Notes under the pieces: generated by a model
Told to the model about the DNA's origin: nothing
Database searches by the model: none
What the model saw: the letters and a program-made list of their open reading frames with translations, nothing else
Translations under genes and position numbers: made by a program
Source of the DNA: Sphaerulina vaccinii
Taxonomy: Eukaryota > Ascomycota > Dothideomycetes > Mycosphaerellales > Mycosphaerellaceae
DNA length: 64,000 nucleotides
Reading direction: 5' to 3'
Assembly (NCBI GenBank): GCA_022570795.1
Contig: JAKUDP010000004.1
Span: forward strand, 1,984,001 to 2,048,000
Shown: positions 56,301 to 64,000 of the stretch, one piece after another
Layout of the letters: each line of letters begins with the position of its first letter
How positions within the stretch are numbered: position 1 is the stretch's first letter

Positions 56301-56935
56301 AACAAGTCATAGATCAGACCAGCAAACAAGGCGAAGTGAAGCCTCGAACACAAAGTGAGACCAGAGAAGCACGAGACGAACTCGCTGATCTGGCTGTCCC
56401 GCAACACGGAATGGATAGGACCAACTCCGCCAAGCGCAGCATTAACTCCTCGTCATACTCCTCTATTAGTAGTAGGGGCAGCGAGGCATGGGACGATGCA
56501 CTCTTCAGCGAAGGTTCCGATGGCGAAGACAGCGATGCCGTGGATGAAAGGAATGTCGTTGCGAGAATGCTGAATCCTAATTACGCGCCTAAGAAGCCGG
56601 AACCTGCACATCAGTCTTCTCGTCAACAACAACAACAATCTCAGTCAAGACCGCAGCCTATACAGACACAGACTTATACGGATGGACATCGTGGGTTAGC
56701 GCCTTACAGTCCTACACGTTCACCTAGGAGTCTATCAGAGGTGAAACAAGCTAGTCCGAAGCAGGCTGTCTCAAAGCCGACATTCAGTACGCAAGATCTA
56801 GAAAGTCCTTCTGTCCTTTCTGGCAAGCTCGTAGAAGAGCCTACACCCACAAGTCCTACACTGAGTAAAGTGGGATTAGGGAAGAGTGTGGAGGAGCAGG
56901 TTAGTGGACGTGGTAGCAGTGGTGGGAATGCTTAA
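53348..56935 (+). CDS. DUF676 putative serine lipase (ROG1-like)
   Basis: Intronless, 1,195 aa. The N-terminal part (MLLVHQAGSVKIGEVVRYTLTY) matches the beta-rich start of fungal ROG1-type proteins. The hydrolase core has HLVIVTHGLHSNLGADM (oxyanion region) and the nucleophile elbow FIGHSLGGL with serine at residue 459. Conserved NFVCLASPMLGLS and NDGIVPLRTSCLLFLDWRG follow, the latter giving the catalytic acid region. A HGWPVVKHL near residue 940 is the likely histidine region. Long charged and low-complexity segments (residues 210-360, 640-800 and 1000-1195) are disordered. In yeast, ROG1 is a monoacylglycerol lipase acting at lipid droplets or membranes. The substrate here is unproven. Confidence 0.9.
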   Translation: MLLVHQAGSVKIGEVVRYTLTYTPSSDRILPTPKHLHLKVKNTSAIPLRAAWVHGPYALHVSAYPATFNPHHKVENPKKDGAPEYEPMVKAGGSWSTKLLVPDDIRETGADLGRRRSYQQGAEASEKDKGKVTWIVEIASQILFSNSAAVHFEVLIGRDERSLELGFAAVAGAGHGAPAHIKELQGEKERKEARRRDHVQHEGVYSKAVRLVVEDTETLWDKPPLPSWDNEDDKEKKGRRSSHLKRKSEDVSEKEERPKDDKPKKRRNVHLVIVTHGLHSNLGADMLFLKESIDSTVAQARADAKKRKEQYRASQGKKTETSGADDVKSQKDDGQATAPANLTGGQDDLNNAPEVDDDEEETIVRGFHGNAVRTENGIQYLGKRLAKYILRFTYPDQPFLPIHRNLTRKLTDTFTSEADKAKRDGKPAHQGSSVAAPREAKAAEDLPYKFTSISFIGHSLGGLIQTYAVAYIHKHSPTFFKQIQPVNFVCLASPMLGLSNENPMYVKFALDFGLVGRTGQDLGLTWRAPTIANKGWNAMGSIFTNSAQKEKEHDQADAAAKPLLRILPTGPAHQVLRMFRNRTVYSNVVNDGIVPLRTSCLLFLDWRGLGKVDKARRENGLIGTVAEWGWAELTGANSSALVPNMQSERPWESEDESSPIRAGQGDSVPQPSENETTEDNKRLSNRMSFNDEDGGSRAASRGSSVGSAVAPDNKGMMSTVMGWFGATTPAKPPPQKKKTTKILRRGQTMNFSAETSTEDVTQEQESTTTNPTMRPHLHSSPSQHKRPGATRGDSLNAETGEVMAPPKTSIFESAGDILHPPLPSRQWICDPSTRARTIFHDRVYHPEDIPPPPTKKSRQSSRDGMPTNASTTSVKSSDSAQSIASEATLTNNSIDISGMKVEEKIARAYHKDLSWRKVLVRLEPDAHNNIIVRRMFANAHGWPVVKHLCDTHFADTHAARTRDEDEPARERAKPMDAPISGEHGEQVIDQTSKQGEVKPRTQSETREARDELADLAVPQHGMDRTNSAKRSINSSSYSSISSRGSEAWDDALFSEGSDGEDSDAVDERNVVARMLNPNYAPKKPEPAHQSSRQQQQQSQSRPQPIQTQTYTDGHRGLAPYSPTRSPRSLSEVKQASPKQAVSKPTFSTQDLESPSVLSGKLVEEPTPTSPTLSKVGLGKSVEEQVSGRGSSGGNA

Positions 56936-58415
56936 CGTGAACGCTGCATTTGTTCGGATAAGATTGATCGATAGATACTAGGATGTACAGCTTTTCGCCC
57001 TCCTCTTACAGCATTGTCCAGTTGCTGATATCGTGCAATCACCACCAAAGGATCAGAATGCTTGTGGTCAGCATTGTATGAAACGATAGTTCATGTCTTG
57101 GTGATGAGTGAGACATTGTGTGCGAGCACGCGCTTTGTGGCGCTGTTCTCTCTCTCGTGGCGAGGTTCTGTTTCTCGAAGTAGAAGCGCCTGAAGATCTC
57201 AGACTCGATGAACGCCGCGTAGAAGGCCCATGCCGGTCGTGGCTGCCGGACGAACATCAATCTTTTGTTTATCATTCTGCCCGCACCGAGGATATGCTAG
57301 GCATAGTAGTAGGTGCTGCACGAGTGTGTGTACTATTACCGGTGTCGTCCTGCAGTCATATAGACTCATATACCTATGTCTCGCCATACTTCAGCCGAAC
57401 TCGTGAGCCTTCTGGTAGGCCTTAGGTGTGCTCGACTAAGGTCGGCCCCCAGGCTACATTATGTGTAAGATGTGAACCCGTGTTGGGCTTGTCCGCCACT
57501 CTATGCACGATGTTCGAGTGCTAGTTGAGGTCGAGTGGACGAGATGTTGTTTCACAAACGCAACTTGAAGCGCGCGAGAATCGGCCAAGCCTTCCACGAA
57601 CCAATCACAAGTGGGACGCTATTTTTACTTCACCTCCTCATCGATGACCTCGAGCGCTTCTTCACCTTACACAAGTTACACAGCAGCGAATATTGGCAGG
57701 CTGCGGGCCTGTCACGGTGCCTGCGCCTCGAGGCGGTATATTGTTCGCTACCAAAGGCTCGATATTGAACTCAGAAGCCAGGCTCACGACGCGTCCGGAA
57801 ACATGTTAGCTACCACGCGTTGTGAGGTCCCAACGCATCTCATGCGGGAGTCGAAACAATAAGAAGCTCTACTGGCATCAACAATGCGTCAGGGCTCCCG
57901 AGTATCGAAAGCAGTCCATCCTAAAGGTTGAAACAGGAGATGCTGACTGCAGACACCGGTACCTGCAGTAGCGCTTGGAGAGGAGCGCGCTCGATCCGGA
58001 CATGTCTAACGCCACACTTTCATCCCAGACGCTCAGCTGGTGGCCATGCAGCCGCTTGTGCGAGTATGATACACAGCACGGCCATCACGGCCGCAGCATG
58101 CAAGCATCAAACAGTGGTGGAAGCATGTCCAAGGACAACGATGCCATCCAATAGATGCTCGGCTATGCGAGAACCTCTTCCTTGAGCGTGCATATGGGAA
58201 GAGAAGCAATCCTGTATGACAGCTCCGAGCTGTATACAAAGGTATCGTATTATAACCCAGTTTCCAGCCCAGATCTTGCTCTACTTCGTCAGTCTTTCGC
58301 ATTGTTTCTTGTCTCCTTACCTGTAACAGCTGGCTCACTCGTTACGCCAGCCTAGCACTCGATCAAAAGCACTGTATTCAAGCATACTCATATCGACAGC
58401 ATCACTCATTGCACA
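56936..58415. other. 1.48-kb intergenic region
   Basis: No supported gene. The right end contains the promoter of the CFEM gene. Short unrelated frames occur at 57535-57768 and 57928-58185. Confidence 0.4.
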
Positions 58416-60356
58416 ATGCATTTCACTTCTGCTGCGCTTGTCGCGGTCTGCCTCTCGATTCGCCAAGCATCTGCCACGGGTGGCAGCTATGGCTCAGGTG
58501 GATGGGGCGACCACACATCATACTCGACTCCCGCCAATACGGATAATAAATGCAGCACGAACCAGACCAAGGGGTACGACTGGTCCGATCTATCCACTGG
58601 CTCCTTCAGCAACTACGGTAGCAATACATTCTCTGGCTGGTCCTGCTCAAACTCCTTCGGCAAACGTGACCTTCTGACAAAGCGTACGTTCCAAAGCAAA
58701 TGCATCACTGGAAAGCTGGACGATGAACCTGCTGTGGACTGCAATGGCAATGACAAGATGTCGATCAAGACTTACCAGGTTTCTTCTGACCAAGACGACG
58801 ATGTGGACATCGAGTGCCACTACACGATGCCAGACGACTCGACCTGTAAAGAGGTTCATACTTGTGCTTCTAGTGGATCGACTATCACAAACACACAATG
58901 TGGTGGCGCCAAGAAGGTCACTTTCAAGCCATATGGCAGCTCCAAAGGCAAAGGCTGCAACATTGGAGTTCACAGCATCGAGTTCGATTGTGAGACAGCT
59001 TCTGTACCTCCAAGCTACTCCACGACATCTACTTCCGCAAGCAGCTACACTCAGCCAACCTCATCCAACTTGAGAAGCTCTGTCTCGTCGGCTATTAGTA
59101 CCTCGATTCCTGGCTATGGCACGACCGGCTCCGAGACACTATCTGCAACACAAAGCGCTCCGACATATGGAAGCTCAAGCTCCGCAAGCGTCCCCGTGTA
59201 TTCCTCAAGCAGCAGTGTCGAGACGTCGCCAGTGTCACCCTCGGCTCCGGTGTATTCATCACCAAGCAGTGTTGAGACATCACCAGTCACAGCTTCAATT
59301 TACACGACTTCGACTCTTCCTGGTTATGCCAACTCGTCTACGATGCATGTACCAAGCTATGGCACGAGCTCCAGCTCCAGCTCTACCCAAGCAAGCAGCG
59401 TTCCAAGCGAGACACCGTCATACTCGAAGCCAGATTGCCCAGACGTGTTGCCAACATGCATCAACAGCTGGCTCCACCTGACCACATGCAAAGACAACAC
59501 GGACTACGAATGCTTTTGCAAGAACAGCGATCTTGTTAGCAATGTCTACAACTGTGTCAGTGCATGGTCTGATAGCGATGATACCACCAACTCGGGTGCA
59601 GGATACTTCATGGGTCTCTGTGCGAAGTACATTCCGGAAAACCCAGCTGTGGTCACCGGTTGCCCATCAACTATCAAACCAGCTACAGGCTACACTCCTG
59701 CGAGCTCCACGCCAAACTCGCCCGTCTCCGGACAGCCATCATCGTATACTGGCAAGACTGTCACACAATACAGCACCATCATCGCCACGATTACGAGCTG
59801 CGGAGCCGATGTCACGAACTGTCCTGCTGCCTCGCAATATACATCAGCGATCGCAACTACAGTTGAGTCGCAGCCAGTCCAGTCAGCTAGCACCACCCCA
59901 GCTCCAGCTGTACCTTGCACAACAATCACATACTCTTCAACCTGGGTAGTCCCAGCAACCTACTCTACGGGATCAAGCCAAGGAGCCACAGTGCCTTCGA
60001 GCAGCTCCACGACAACCTACATCACGACAGTCACAGTACCTCAAGTCGCCATCACGACATACACTGTCACCGAGAGCGGCAGCACAGTCAATGTTCCGGG
60101 ACTTGGCTATCAGCCACCTGCATCAACTGATGCTTCTCCCGTAGGATCTTCTTCATCTGGAGTCGCTCCTGCACCATATATCACTACAGCAGCTTCGAGT
60201 CCTGTTAGTCCTGTGGGCAGCACAAGCCTTGGTACGACTTATGTGCCTAAGCCGAGCTCGAGCGTTACACCATATCTTGGTGCTGGTCAGAAGCTGGAGG
60301 TCGGCAGTTTCGTTATTCTTGCGTTGGGTGCATTTGCAGGCGTTTTGCTTATCTAA
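58416..60356 (+). CDS. GPI-anchored CFEM-domain cell-surface protein
   Basis: Intronless, 646 aa. It has a signal peptide (MHFTSAALVAVCLSIRQASA), an N-terminal Cys-containing domain of about 190 residues with a KRDLLTKR Kex2-like site, then Ser/Thr repeats. The CFEM domain spans about residues 338-415 with eight cysteines (PDCPDVLPTCINSW..., TTCKDNTDYECFCKNSDLV..., YNC, GLCAKY, TGC). It is followed by more Ser/Thr-rich sequence with repeats (TTYITTVTVP) and a hydrophobic C-terminus (FVILALGAFAGVLLI), as in GPI signals. CFEM proteins bind heme or act in wall structure, adhesion and virulence. The Asp usually needed for heme coordination is in SD of CKNSD. The stalk would project the domain from the wall. 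Confidence 0.9.
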   Translation: MHFTSAALVAVCLSIRQASATGGSYGSGGWGDHTSYSTPANTDNKCSTNQTKGYDWSDLSTGSFSNYGSNTFSGWSCSNSFGKRDLLTKRTFQSKCITGKLDDEPAVDCNGNDKMSIKTYQVSSDQDDDVDIECHYTMPDDSTCKEVHTCASSGSTITNTQCGGAKKVTFKPYGSSKGKGCNIGVHSIEFDCETASVPPSYSTTSTSASSYTQPTSSNLRSSVSSAISTSIPGYGTTGSETLSATQSAPTYGSSSSASVPVYSSSSSVETSPVSPSAPVYSSPSSVETSPVTASIYTTSTLPGYANSSTMHVPSYGTSSSSSSTQASSVPSETPSYSKPDCPDVLPTCINSWLHLTTCKDNTDYECFCKNSDLVSNVYNCVSAWSDSDDTTNSGAGYFMGLCAKYIPENPAVVTGCPSTIKPATGYTPASSTPNSPVSGQPSSYTGKTVTQYSTIIATITSCGADVTNCPAASQYTSAIATTVESQPVQSASTTPAPAVPCTTITYSSTWVVPATYSTGSSQGATVPSSSSTTTYITTVTVPQVAITTYTVTESGSTVNVPGLGYQPPASTDASPVGSSSSGVAPAPYITTAASSPVSPVGSTSLGTTYVPKPSSSVTPYLGAGQKLEVGSFVILALGAFAGVLLI

Positions 60357-60378
60357 AATTGTACATGTAGTAATATGT

Positions 60379-60770
60379 GGACATAGTCAGAATCAAATAG
60401 TTTAAACAGCATCTCGGAAATCCTGTCGATTTGTCGACACTGCTGCGGTTGGCCGTAGCATAGCATAGTAATTCATAGATTTGCAGAGAGCAAAATGTCG
60501 AGCAATGAGGACATAGTCAAAATAACGCAATCGCTTGCAAAGTATCTCTGGAATCATGTCTTTTTCCAATACTAGTGCGGTCGATTGCATATTGGTACGG
60601 TTTTCGTAATTCTGTAGAGAGGAGGAAAGTTAGGACAAGGGGACATAGTCAAATTCAGATGACTGTTTTAAGTATCTCTAATCAACGCTTTTTCCACGGT
60701 ATTACTTTTTAGCAGCATTCGCTGCCCTAGTGCTACCTCTCCTGTAGAAAAGTCCCAATAATCTCGCATC
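60379..60770. repeat. three diverged tandem copies, period about 131 bp
   Basis: ggacatagtca begins at 60379, 60509 and 60641. Each is followed by related blocks (aagtatctct, ctttttccA, gtaattc.tag). The copies are 130 and 132 bp apart and considerably diverged. It lies between the 3' ends of two convergent genes, just after the CFEM gene. Confidence 0.6.
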
Positions 60771-60792
60771 TCCGGCTTGCTCTACTCGCTTG

Positions 60793-62356
60793 TCATCCTA
60801 AGACCCAGTGGCGATGCTTCTCAATAGCCTCACCAAAGTTCCAGCCCTTTTGGCCTTCCATCCATCCATCCTCGCTCAGTCGAACGTTGAGTTCCGCAGC
60901 TAGCTCTTCGAACCAGCTCGCATCTGCCTTGTCACTACCCCACCCAAGTGAGCTATCGCACAAGTAGTTGGACAAGTTCTTGTCATCCTGGTATGCAATC
61001 TTCATCTCGAAGACATCAAGAGTGAACTCGGGTACCTGCTCCAGAAATGAGCGCATACCTTTACTGAGCAAGGCCTGCTGAGCCGAGCGGTCCGTGGGAC
61101 GCATGCGATCTTCTGCAAAGTCTACCGTGACGATGTCGATGAGTCCGACTGTACGGAGGACACCAGACGTGCTGTGTCGGTCGATGAAGTCCGTCAGAAT
61201 GTCACCGTCCACGAAGCCCAGGCATTGGCTTTCCGCCTGCAGATGAAGAGTTCGCAGGTGTTGGTAATTGTCGACTCTGAGGAAGTAGTGGACCGGCGTT
61301 TTCGAGGCATCATCCAGAGACCAGGTCCTTGCATAATGATTCCAATGCACAACCAGTGTAAGTCGTTGGAGCATAGTTGCACTTTTGGGGATCGTCTGCC
61401 AGTCGCTGGCGTGCGGTCCTGCGTCGTCGCTGTCGTCGCTTTCATGGACACCTATAGTCAGATCTTCAATCTTGCGTAGTGCTTCTCGCTTCTCGTATCC
61501 GCTTTGCGTGATCCGTCCAAAGGAGTTCAAGCCGCGTTGCGTGATCCGTCCAAAGTAGTTCAAGTCGAGGTCCATGAATTCTTCGTCTTTGAGTCCACCG
61601 ATTCTGAACTCGCGGATCAGCTTTCTCCATGGCCCGTAGTATCACATCGCTGTTTGTCACCTCCCTCCTGTGCCAAAAGTGCTCGCGGACAGTAGCAACA
61701 GCGGCCTGATAGAGTTTGTCCTGGCTTAATGGGCCTCCTTCCATCTTCACACATTCGCGAGTTGCAAAGTCGTCTTCGTATATCAAGGAGCTTGTATTCA
61801 ATCCCTCTACCTGGATGTATGGAAGGACCGCCAGCTTGTGCAGACTCTGTAGACGTGATAGTCCCACCGCCAGGGACTCGACGAGCAATGCGTCAACGTC
61901 GGAATGGCTGTAGCTCGAGTAGGCTCGGTGTTGCTCGTAGATGTCGCGATAAATCGCATAGCTGCGGCGAGTCTCAGAGAGACTAAGATCGCGTTGTCCA
62001 TATTCCTCGGTGCGGTAGTCGTCGAAGCACAACTCTACGCGCTCTTGCCCAAGCTCCGTATCGTCTCTAACCACATGCGGCAGGACATATGGCAGATATA
62101 TGATTGTGTCGATGTGCTTCGCGAAGAAGTCTGAGGATGTGATTTTGTCGAAATGAAGCACAGAGGTCTCGGTGAGAGAGACATATAGAGTCTTGAGCGC
62201 GCCTCCTAGAAGGTCCACAACCACATCTTCCTGCTCCTTCCTAAAAACAGTTCTGAGCTTGAGTCGACTGCGAAGATTGAGATACGAAGCGACCGCTTGC
62301 AGCATCTCGAGCGGGAGGTCGGTGAACATGTCTCGTGTTTCTGTCGTGGTCGCCAT
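60793..62356 (-). pseudogene. F-box-like protein, frameshifted
   Basis: The N-terminal frame starts at 62356 (MATTTETRDMFTDLPLEMLQ; an ATG six codons upstream is possible) and shows an F-box-like motif (DLPLEMLQAVASYLNLRSRLKLRTVFR). It runs to ILRAMEK at about 61625. A second frame then gives LIREFRIGGLKDEEFMDLDL and continues unbroken to 60793. The change occurs exactly at GAGAAAGCTG; with one A fewer the two halves join smoothly. So a one-base insertion in an A-run (61622-61624) breaks the gene, or it is an assembly error. A 33-bp in-frame tandem duplication (61500-61565) lies just after it. The combined protein would be about 520 aa with no other domain. Its likely role is substrate recognition for an SCF ligase. 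Confidence 0.65.
61500..61565. repeat. 33-bp tandem duplication inside the F-box gene
   Basis: cgctttgcgtgatccgtcca... at 61500-61532 is repeated at 61533-61565 with three differences. In the second frame it duplicates an 11-residue block (GLNSFGRITQS / DLNYFGRITQR). Confidence 0.85.
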
Positions 62357-63238
62357 GATGGGTGGTGTCCGCATTCAGCGGCGTGGTGGCGGCAGTTTCT
62401 TCGAGAGAGGTGGGTTGTCAGTGTTGTTGTGTTTGGTGGTTGGTGGCGAGAAATTTGAAGCTTTTGTGTGCGCACGCCAGACCCCTGCTTTACTTCGCTT
62501 CACTTGCGGCCGATGCAGACCGTTCGTATGCAGGACTACCTCCTCAATCTTAGGAGCTCACCCTAGGAGCTCTTCACTTCGCTTCACTTGCAGCCGATGC
62601 ACACTGTTCGTATGCAGCACTACCCCTTCAACCTCAGGAGCTCAGTCGACGTTGCGCTGGTTACAGACGACCCTAACGCCCCTACAGCAGCCTCTCTAGT
62701 AACTCGATCGTCTACCACGGCTCCAAAGGTACAGTCACACCGCGATGCTCAACATTCTCAGATTCAGAGACATACGGAATCGGCCTTTCTTCTATCCCTC
62801 AGTCTTTCTCGCACCGCAGCACCTCCGCAACTCCAGTAGCACAGCCAACGTCGCTGTTCTGAGATATAGCCATGTGATCGACCTCCTCTGCAGTATCCTC
62901 TCCAGCAGCTCGATAGTCCACCACGCCTCTGGAGGCGGGTCCCGCTCGCGACGCCCCAAAATTTCGTTTGCAGAGATACCAGGGTCGGCCGTTCACTCTC
63001 CATAGTCTCGTAGGGTGCCACCTCATCTGAACGGCAGGCAGCTTCAGTTGAACATGACTTTCATACGGACATCTCTATGCTACTGCATTTCTATCTTCCC
63101 ACACCTCGCAATGCTCGCACAATTCCAATGCTGATGCTACTTGCTCGCCATGATATTACACCTTCTCAATGCAAAGCAGTTCTTTTAAACGCCTCTCACC
63201 ATGCATCTATACAACCATCCATGCTTGCGCTCTCCCAT
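62357..63238. other. intergenic region with an 84-bp duplication
   Basis: Upstream of the F-box gene and downstream of the channel gene. Contains the tandem duplication listed separately and otherwise no supported gene. Confidence 0.45.
62492..62655. repeat. 84-bp tandem duplication
   Basis: acttcgcttcacttgcggcc at 62492 is repeated at 62576, and similarity continues through ttcgtatgcag.actac..cctcaa and ggagctca. The two copies are head-to-tail. Confidence 0.7.
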
Positions 63239-64000
63239 CTATCGGTCACCTGTCCTCCCGCGCCTGAAATAGTCATAACTCGTATCTTGTTCATAAGGAT
63301 CGTCGCCTGGTGTATCATCAGGCACATTGCCATATCTTACAGGGCCATAGCCGCCCAAGGCGCCAGGCGTGCTGGTACCCATTTGTGCAGAGTGATGCAC
63401 AAGGTTCTCTCTGCTCTGCTGTCGCGACATCTGCCCAAAAGGTCGCCCCATTGGTGACTCGCCACGCAGGTTTGATGGCGTTTGATGGTAGCCAGCTGGC
63501 ATGGTGTAGCCGGCCTCAGCTACTCGTGTCCGTGATGTCTCGCGAGAGACGCTGCCACTTCGGTCGTGGTAGTCAGAGTTCCCAGATGCTTCTCGCGAAT
63601 GACCATATTCGGAGTCCCAGGTGCCGGCTCTGGTGAGACCCGTGGCGATCGAGCTTGGTGTTCCTGGCCTGATGATATCGCCTGCTCGACCATACAACTC
63701 GCCGTCACCACCAGCTTCGTCTCGGAATTCAGGACGATTCTTGAAGTTCTCGAAGTCCATATTGTGCTCGTCCACTACCTCCCAACCAAGACTGTTCCTA
63801 TCTTGTGCTTTCTTGCCAGGGGCTTTAGCGTTCATGTTGTCCATGTAGACATCGCTGTAGCCGCCGGCAGTGGCACTCTCATCTGCCGACATGCGTCCAG
63901 TGTAGATCTGTTTCAAGAGGTGCTGACTCTTGGAAGAAACCATCGGTGTGATGAGTGGCTTGTACAGCACAGGATGGCCGAATCGAACACCAACTCTGTC
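63239..64000 (-). CDS. C-terminus of a CSC1/DUF221 calcium-permeable channel, partial
   Basis: The frame is open to the right edge of the window, so the 5' part is missing. The visible 253 residues start with DRVGVRFGHPVLYKPLITPMV, which matches the segment after the last membrane helices of fungal CSC1/PHM7-type DUF221 proteins, followed by QHLLKQIYTGRM. The rest is a long hydrophilic C-terminal tail with a WEVVDEHNMDFENFKNRPEF motif typical of these proteins and a Ser/Arg-rich end. DUF221 proteins (OSCA/TMEM63 relatives) are osmo- or mechanosensitive cation channels. No membrane segment is in the window, so the assignment rests on the tail. Confidence 0.75.
   Translation of the reverse strand, partial: DRVGVRFGHPVLYKPLITPMVSSKSQHLLKQIYTGRMSADESATAGGYSDVYMDNMNAKAPGKKAQDRNSLGWEVVDEHNMDFENFKNRPEFRDEAGGDGELYGRAGDIIRPGTPSSIATGLTRAGTWDSEYGHSREASGNSDYHDRSGSVSRETSRTRVAEAGYTMPAGYHQTPSNLRGESPMGRPFGQMSRQQSRENLVHHSAQMGTSTPGALGGYGPVRYGNVPDDTPGDDPYEQDTSYDYFRRGRTGDR

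Noticed and set aside
1..64000. CRISPR arrays, riboswitches, rRNA genes
   Set aside because: No regularly spaced identical repeats, conserved rRNA blocks or riboswitch cores were seen, as expected for fungal nuclear DNA.

Overview
The window is nuclear DNA of a filamentous ascomycete, most likely a Dothideomycete. Genes are split by 46-66 bp introns with GTAAGT/GTGAGT donors, intergenic spaces are short, and the gene set is that of a mould: an alpha-1,3-glucan synthase, a CFEM GPI-protein, a HET-type incompatibility relic, a heme-thiolate peroxidase, an AA12-like dehydrogenase and an FAD/berberine-bridge oxidase. There are no bacterial operons, rRNA genes, CRISPR arrays or complete tRNA genes.

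Layout. 0-14.6 kb: a single-pass membrane protein, a small Cys-rich protein, an amino-acid permease, a large protein with a HicA-like C-terminus, a fatty-acid-hydroxylase/sterol-desaturase enzyme, and two head-to-head genes sharing a module and a phase-2 intron (distant paralogues). 14.6-18.5 kb: a gene-poor stretch with a perfect 20-bp inverted repeat beside a ~436-bp AT-rich element that has 16-bp terminal inverted repeats. 18.5-26.1 kb: an intact nine-exon alpha-1,3-glucan synthase (2,390 aa). 26.2-34.2 kb: an FAD oxidase broken by a frameshift, a small gene with an in-frame stop, an F-box-like protein, a secreted PQQ/AA12-like dehydrogenase and an MFS transporter. 35-48.4 kb: a secreted Thr-rich protein with DUF4430-like and Ig-like domains, a SAM methyltransferase, an HSL-type alpha/beta hydrolase, a DOT1-like methyltransferase, two small membrane-protein genes with matching UTR introns, and PRMT1. 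48.8-64 kb: a repeat-containing hypothetical gene, a peroxygenase-type enzyme, a HET relic lacking its core, a ROG1-like lipase, a CFEM adhesin-like protein, tandem repeats, a frameshifted F-box gene and the C-terminus of a CSC1/DUF221 channel at the right edge.

Common themes. Many genes act at the cell wall or outside the cell (glucan synthase, CFEM protein, Thr-rich protein, peroxygenase, PQQ dehydrogenase). Three unrelated SAM-dependent methyltransferases lie within 10 kb. I see no biosynthetic cluster backbone. Several genes carry single-base disruptions, which could be real decay or uncorrected assembly errors. The most unusual observation is the pair at 43.9-46.1 kb: 5' and 3' UTR introns of equal length and similar sequence surround coding regions I cannot align. 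All intron positions and protein lengths below were derived by hand from the sequence.
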